NCBI GenBank assembly: GCA_965248685.1
Contig: CBDFKC010000003.1
Coordinates: 62,001 to 126,000 of the forward strand
Direction: 5' to 3'
DNA length: 64,000 nt
Origin: VYFG01 sp965248685
GTDB taxonomy: Bacteria > Pseudomonadota > Gammaproteobacteria > Arenicellales > Poriferihabitantaceae
The position numbers were made by a program, and so were the translations under genes. Below, in pieces: positions 60,601-64,000 of the stretch (position 1 is the first letter of the stretch; each line of letters opens with the position of its first letter). The notes beneath the pieces are model-generated. The model did no database searches and was not told where the DNA came from. It saw only the letters and a program-made list of their open reading frames with translations.

Positions 60601-61300
60601 ACATCGTGCTTTGGAACAGTTCATGCGCATGGCTGGCAAGTTTATTTTCTCGGGATTTGCTTTGTCCAAAGGCTTTCAGCGTAACCAGCCCCTGTAGCGC
60701 ATCTAAAAACTCTGAAGCAAATGCACGATAAGCCCGAGCACGCCGCAGTGAATTTTCGGTATCCCAGCGATGAAACAATCCAGGCGCCAATAGGGTAAAC
60801 AATGCGGCCAGGAGCAATGTCAGGGCCACGGGTAAATCCAAAAATGCGACCACGCCAAATATGACTACCGGGGTAATCGCGGCGACAAAGAATTGGGGAA
60901 GAAAGCGCCCAAAGTAGATCTCGAGTTGCTCCACACCTTCAACAGCGGCTGAACTGATTTCACCGCTGCGTAAATGCGCAAAATGCGCTGGCCCGAGCGC
61001 TACCAGTTGATCGAATATGCGTGTGCGAATACTGCGCTGTACCCTCATCGCTGTATTGTGCGTAACCATTAGGCGCAGGTAATCCCAATACGCATAGGCA
61101 ATCATTAAAAACAGGATACCTGCCGCCGCCCACCAGACCTGGGGCAAGGTTGCACCGCCAAGCACCTGGCCGATTAACCACCCCATCAATAACAGCCGTA
61201 ACATACCCAGCACGGAGCCACTTAACCCCATTCCGATCGACAATATTATTCGGTGACGTACTCCTTCAGTTAGAGACCAGAGATTACGATTCAGATACAT
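57635..61300 (-). CDS. Double ABC exporter (two fused TM-ATPase halves, CydDC-like)
   Basis: 1221 residues: two complete exporter halves in one chain. The first half has six membrane helices and an ATPase with Walker A VGSSGGGKSTIARLLLRF, signature MRLSGGQKQRLAIARAILRD and Walker B VPILILDEALSSVD. The second half starts near residue 640 and has Walker A VGASGAGKSTLAHLLLRF, YALSGGQRQRVSIARAFLRD and APILILDEATSHLD. CydD and CydC, exporters of cysteine/glutathione, are normally two separate genes of ~580 residues each; the order and half-type here resemble a fusion. Other double exporters are possible. A divergent LysR gene lies 112 bases away. Confidence 0.85.
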   Translation of the reverse strand: MYLNRNLWSLTEGVRHRIILSIGMGLSGSVLGMLRLLLMGWLIGQVLGGATLPQVWWAAAGILFLMIAYAYWDYLRLMVTHNTAMRVQRSIRTRIFDQLVALGPAHFAHLRSGEISSAAVEGVEQLEIYFGRFLPQFFVAAITPVVIFGVVAFLDLPVALTLLLAALFTLLAPGLFHRWDTENSLRRARAYRAFASEFLDALQGLVTLKAFGQSKSRENKLASHAHELFQSTMWVLATNSLSRGITDIGIALGAAAAIAVSAYRVSHGLMEFETLIMVLLLGVEVFRPLRELRGLLHDGMLAESAEKQVFSVLDAKPQISDNDTSSPGELTPSVSFDNVTFAYGDAEKVDEISRGVIHDKLSFEIAPGERVGVVGSSGGGKSTIARLLLRFYDTNSGTIRISDVDIKDMPLSLLRSQFAVVNQDTHLFHGTVRDNLLMGNDNADDQALIDAAKLANAHEFIEALPQGYDTIIGERGMRLSGGQKQRLAIARAILRDVPILILDEALSSVDAKNEAVIQSALDRLMQGRTTLIMAHRLSSIIGCDRILVLDQGRVIEQGSHSELMSNKGMYTTLMASQVADRQPGTADTSTDIVLIDGGSSSTTESSTKEVGSTDKRKPDLQSDVLRSDAYSWGRVLWQLLKFAAPWKGRLVATFSLGVLRVLAFIGVSLMSAMAAVAVRNGEDYSTWLIGLGVVAVVAAVFHWLESWLAHDMAFRMLSQMRIALFRKLDSLAPAFMLRRRSGDMINLATHDIEMVEYFFAHTITPVFVAVLVPSLVLALLASFDITLAITLLPFLILVVFMPVMMRRKIDRLAGRARQLLGALSAHTVESIQGLGELLAYQATTRRRSQFLELIDQHHRERLPFFSEMTRHIVITDLLTVTSGLAVILVSISLVGVGALDAVYLPLLALASMAAFLPVVEISDAGRQLAETFAATNRLIQVHDSQPVVNDNAVADAESETLPQNTALDITFHEVDFCYDDQEVPALSQINLRISAGSKVAIVGASGAGKSTLAHLLLRFWDPRHGTISIANRDIKSLSLDYLRTHIALVAQDTYLFNDSLAANLRMAKPDASDTELRQAIQRAELLEFVERLPLGLDTQVGERGYALSGGQRQRVSIARAFLRDAPILILDEATSHLDAISEQAVHRALRALMQNRTTLVIAHRLATVRDADQIVVMKDGQIQEQGTHFELLDKQADYAQLLEYQMISGQSRTESEASRLS

Positions 61301-61411
61301 ATAAATTTAGATGAATTTGATAATGATGATAGAGAATACACTTAAAATATTTGAATAGCTCTAAGAAATAATGCATAGTATCTATTCATTTTCGTTAAGA
61401 CAGAAATTAGC

Positions 61412-62341
61412 ATGAATTTAATTTGGGATGACCTTAGGGTATTTCTGGCAATCAGTGAACGGGGCAATCTGTCCGCAGCGTCACGTGAATTAAAAGTGAG
61501 CCAGCCAACAGTTGGGCGACATCTAAGATCCCTGGAGGAAAGCCTCGGTACGCAATTATTTGATCGCTTGCCAGACGGCCTGGCACTGACCTCCCATGGT
61601 GAACAATTGGTACCACTGGCGAGAAATATGGAAACAGCTGCGGATGCGGTACGGCGGCAGCAGGCAAGTTTCACTAACGAGGTTAGAGGAACCGTGCGAA
61701 TTTCAATGTATGAGCAGATTGCGCAGTTCTTTATGCAGTACTTGCCAACTTTACAAAAGAGTTGCCAGCAAATCGAAATTGAATTGGCCATCGCACACAA
61801 TGCGGCAAATTTGTCGCGCCGCGAAGCGGATTTGCTGATTCGTGAATGTTTACCTGACACCCCCGATATAGTGGCTAAGAGATTAGGCCACTATCATTAT
61901 GCAGTCTACGGCAGCAACAGTTATGTCAGTCGACATCCATCTTCTCTAACTCAAGACCGCTATCAGAATTGTGACTGGGTCGGATTCGACGACGAGCATG
62001 TCGGTTTTTTTGGCCAACAATGGCAACGCGAAAAACTGGCCAAACGCAAACCTGTTATCCGTAGCAACAATGGAGTTGTGTTACTTGATGCAATTTTAAA
62101 GGGAACCGGCATAGGCGTACTCCCTTGTTTCATCGGTGATCAGGAAACGGATTTGCAACGCTTGGAACTGGTGCCAGGGGATGGACCGACTCTGTATTTG
62201 CTGGTACACAAAGACATGCGTAAATCACCCGCAGTGCGTTTGATGATGGACGCGGTAACGAACTTGTTTGCCGAATATAATGATGTCTTGCATGGGGAGC
62301 ATACCCACACGCATTCACCTGATTCACGTTCTCATCATTAA
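61412..62341 (+). CDS. LysR family transcriptional regulator
   Basis: 309 residues. The N-terminal helix-turn-helix is LRVFLAISERGNLSAASRELKVSQPTVGRHLRSLEESLGTQLFDRLPDGLALTSHGE. The effector domain follows with GTVRISMYEQIAQFFMQYLPTLQKSCQQIEIEL and IRECLPDTPDIVAKRLG. The C-terminus is His-rich (HGEHTHTHSPDSRSHH), which could bind metal. It is divergent from the double ABC exporter and upstream of the Old Yellow Enzyme remnant, so either could be a target. Confidence 0.92.
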   Translation: MNLIWDDLRVFLAISERGNLSAASRELKVSQPTVGRHLRSLEESLGTQLFDRLPDGLALTSHGEQLVPLARNMETAADAVRRQQASFTNEVRGTVRISMYEQIAQFFMQYLPTLQKSCQQIEIELAIAHNAANLSRREADLLIRECLPDTPDIVAKRLGHYHYAVYGSNSYVSRHPSSLTQDRYQNCDWVGFDDEHVGFFGQQWQREKLAKRKPVIRSNNGVVLLDAILKGTGIGVLPCFIGDQETDLQRLELVPGDGPTLYLLVHKDMRKSPAVRLMMDAVTNLFAEYNDVLHGEHTHTHSPDSRSHH

Positions 62342-62413
62342 CGATTGGTTCGCACAGCCGTGACCGAATATCTGTTTAAGGAAATAGGAAATGGTTGATA
62401 TAGGGTTGACGCC

Positions 62414-63674
62414 ATGACTGCTTTATTCACTTCGTACCAGGTTGGAAAACAAAACTTGGATCATCGGATAGTTCTTGCGCCGATGAGCCGGTACCGCTGT
62501 ACGCCCGAGATGGCGCCCGACGAGTTGACAGTAGCGTATTACAGCCAACGGGCATCCCAGGGTGGGCTCGTAATTACCGAAGCTACCCATATCAACCCGG
62601 AAGGAACGCCAATTTGGAATATCTATCCGGCCATTCGCGACCACGGCGGCGAGGCACCGGGAATCTGGACCGACGGACAAACAGAAGCGTATAGAAAAGT
62701 TGTCAATGCCGTACACGCTAAAGGGGCTTATATATCGTGTCAACTCCAGCATTGTGGACGGGTCGCCCAGGACGATATTAAAGATCACCCGCTGGTGAAA
62801 GGGAGTGGTCAGCCTATTGGACCCGTATCATCCTCGGCTGTTCCGATTACGGTAACGCCGGAGGAAGACAATCAATACAATTGGGATCAGCCAAGTTCTC
62901 CACCCCGAGCGCTGGACGTAAACGAGATTACGCGGGTTTGTGGAGACTATGCCTACGCTGCAAGCAATGCAATGAAAGCTGGGTTCGATTATGTCGAACT
63001 CCATGCCGGTCACGGATATCTGGTCAATCAGTTCCTGTGTGATTCGGTTAATCAACGTACAGACCAGTACGGCGGGTCCATAGAAAACCGCTGCCGGTTT
63101 CTGTATCAGGTTGTGGCTGCGATGGTGGACGTTGTCGGCCCCGGTCGCGTCGGGGTCCGACTGTCACCGACGTTTAAAGAGCATATACAATATTTTGGTG
63201 GTATCGGATTCGGATCCAGCTGCTATCTACGGCGCCGCAATTGAAGGCCTCAACAATTATCCGCTTGCTTATCTGCTGCTAACCGAACCAAGAGCAGGTG
63301 GGCTTTCCGCACCGGCCGAATCTGATCCAGCATTTTCTGCCTCTCTATCCAGTGCACAATTTCGACAGTTATATCGAGGAACGCTGATAGCGGCAGGAGG
63401 CTTTACACCACATACAGCCGCACAAGCCATTAAGGATAATCACTACGACCTCATCGCATTTGGCAGGTGGTTTCTGTCAAACCCTGATCTTCCTGAACGC
63501 ATAAGATGCGGTGCAGGTTTAAACATCTATGATAGAGAGACGTTTTATACGAATGGTGCAGCTGGATATACCGACTATCCCGATATGGATGCCAGTATTG
63601 GTGTTGCAGATAAGTATTCTTTGATGGAACAGATTAATATAGGAGTTCGTTTAGAACAGAAACAGAATTGGTGA
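62414..63674 (+). pseudogene. Old Yellow Enzyme family NADH:flavin oxidoreductase, frameshifted
   Basis: Two overlapping frames make up one protein. The first (62414-63244) has HRIVLAPMSRYRCTPEM, SQGGLVITEATHINPEG, HCGRVAQDDI, GFDYVELHAGHGYLVNQFL and RVGVRLSPTFKEHIQYFG. The second continues the chain from VSDSDPAAIYGAAIEGLNNY to GGFTPHTAAQAIKDNHYDLIAFGRWFLSNPDLPERI and NGAAGYTDYPD. One extra G near 63199-63204 (TTTTGGTGGTATC) separates them; without it FGVSDSDP reads through. The stop overlaps a half copy of repeat family A. It may be a sequencing error or a real inactivation. Confidence 0.88.
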
Positions 63675-63691
63675 CGGAGGGATTATAATTT
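63671..63691. repeat. Family A repeat, half copy
   Basis: GTGACGGAGGGATTATAATT is the left arm of family A; the right arm is missing. It supplies the TGA stop of the Old Yellow Enzyme frame. Confidence 0.8.
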
Positions 63692-63807
63692 ACGGGATAT
63701 CGGTGTCAGTACAGTAATGTTGATATCCTTAGCTTTAAGTTATTCACAACATACTACACCGAACATTAAAACATTAATGCTCTGGCACCAATATGGCAGC
63801 ACCAATA

Positions 63808-64000
63808 TGGAAATAAAGAAAATGCAAAAAGGACTTTTAACCAACCACCAAATCCCAATTTGGATGCTATTAACCCTCTCTATCATTCTGGGAAACGGAG
63901 CAACTTGGGCAAAAAGCCCAAGTATACAAGGTCTTCAACTAGGCCAGTTGTTCCCCCTGGAGGCCAGAATGGGCATGTGTGAAGAAGCGATCGAATTGAG
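63808..64000 (+). CDS. Exported protein, N-terminal part (runs off the window)
   Basis: ATG 63808 (or 63823) opens a frame that stays open to the right edge. The N-terminus (IPIWMLLTLSIILGNGATWA) is a signal peptide, followed by KSPSIQGLQLGQLFPLEARM, then GMCEEAIEL. No family can be named from 64 residues. A short direct repeat (CACCAATATGG, 63788 and 63801) precedes the start. Confidence 0.6.

Overview
The window looks like a chromosomal segment of a marine-type, probably sulfur-oxidising gammaproteobacterium. The main pointers are an aprM-aprB-aprA set for dissimilatory adenylylsulfate (APS) reductase in the arrangement known from sulfur oxidisers, a DUF5062-like and a VF530-like protein, several Fe(II)/2-oxoglutarate dioxygenases, and a REP-associated tyrosine transposase (RAYT) with many short interspersed repeats. 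No rRNA, CRISPR array, phage or complete classical insertion sequence was seen. The species cannot be named from this sequence alone.

Layout. 0-7.5 kb: a truncated DASS-type anion transporter, a universal stress protein, a glycine-zipper lipoprotein, a Na+/Ca2+ exchanger-type antiporter, a Met/His-rich exported protein, a divergent PanB-like protein, a dienelactone hydrolase and a PhyH-type dioxygenase. 7.5-11 kb: a compact selenocysteine operon on the minus strand, selA-selB-tRNA-Sec(TCA), with the tRNA starting on the base after the selB stop codon. 11-18 kb: a DUF5062-like protein, a vestige of a PotC-like permease, a DmpA-type peptidase, a TauD-type dioxygenase, a quinone oxidoreductase and two exported proteins. 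18-20.6 kb: one intact halogenase-like flavoprotein and a thioesterase among broken genes that resemble an aryl-polyene/lipid cluster in decay. 20.6-34.8 kb: a long minus-strand sugar operon (TetR regulator, solute-binding protein, two permeases, a small membrane protein, two ATPases, TIM-barrel isomerases, VOC protein, Gfo/Idh/MocA dehydrogenase, xylulokinase, xylose isomerase, glucokinase). Two tiny ORFs inside it look like remains of deleted genes. Divergent from it (34.9-37.5 kb) is a Tm-1-like gene pair plus an SRPBCC protein.

37.5-48.7 kb holds single genes (EamA transporter, GFA protein, SDR, VF530-like, DsrE, redoxin, cyclase, Tat-exported nitroreductase with a divergent MarR regulator, a second PhyH dioxygenase, an enolase-superfamily enzyme) separated by dispersed repeats; a piece of an ABC ATPase is bounded on both sides by repeats. 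48.7-55 kb is the sulfur-oxidation block: aprMBA followed by a 117-aa protein, an FKBP-type isomerase, a repeat-helical protein, a 53-aa protein and a methyltransferase. 55.4-57.0 kb is the RAYT locus with a tandem series of 5'-truncated copies of its own 3' end. 57-64 kb: a small exported protein, a 1221-aa double ABC exporter, a LysR regulator, a frameshifted Old Yellow Enzyme gene and the start of an exported protein.

The strongest unusual signal is the RAYT locus. At least five partial copies of the transposase gene follow the full gene. All but a few bases of their right ends coincide at one REP-like terminus, while their left ends differ. The same terminus occurs inverted upstream of the RAYT and alone at the end of the ABC ATPase fragment. 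Several unrelated repeat families in the window share a short GTCAG/CTGAC core, and some supply the stop codon of the gene they follow. This suggests ongoing REP-type mobilisation that erodes gene ends; it is an inference from the sequence pattern only.
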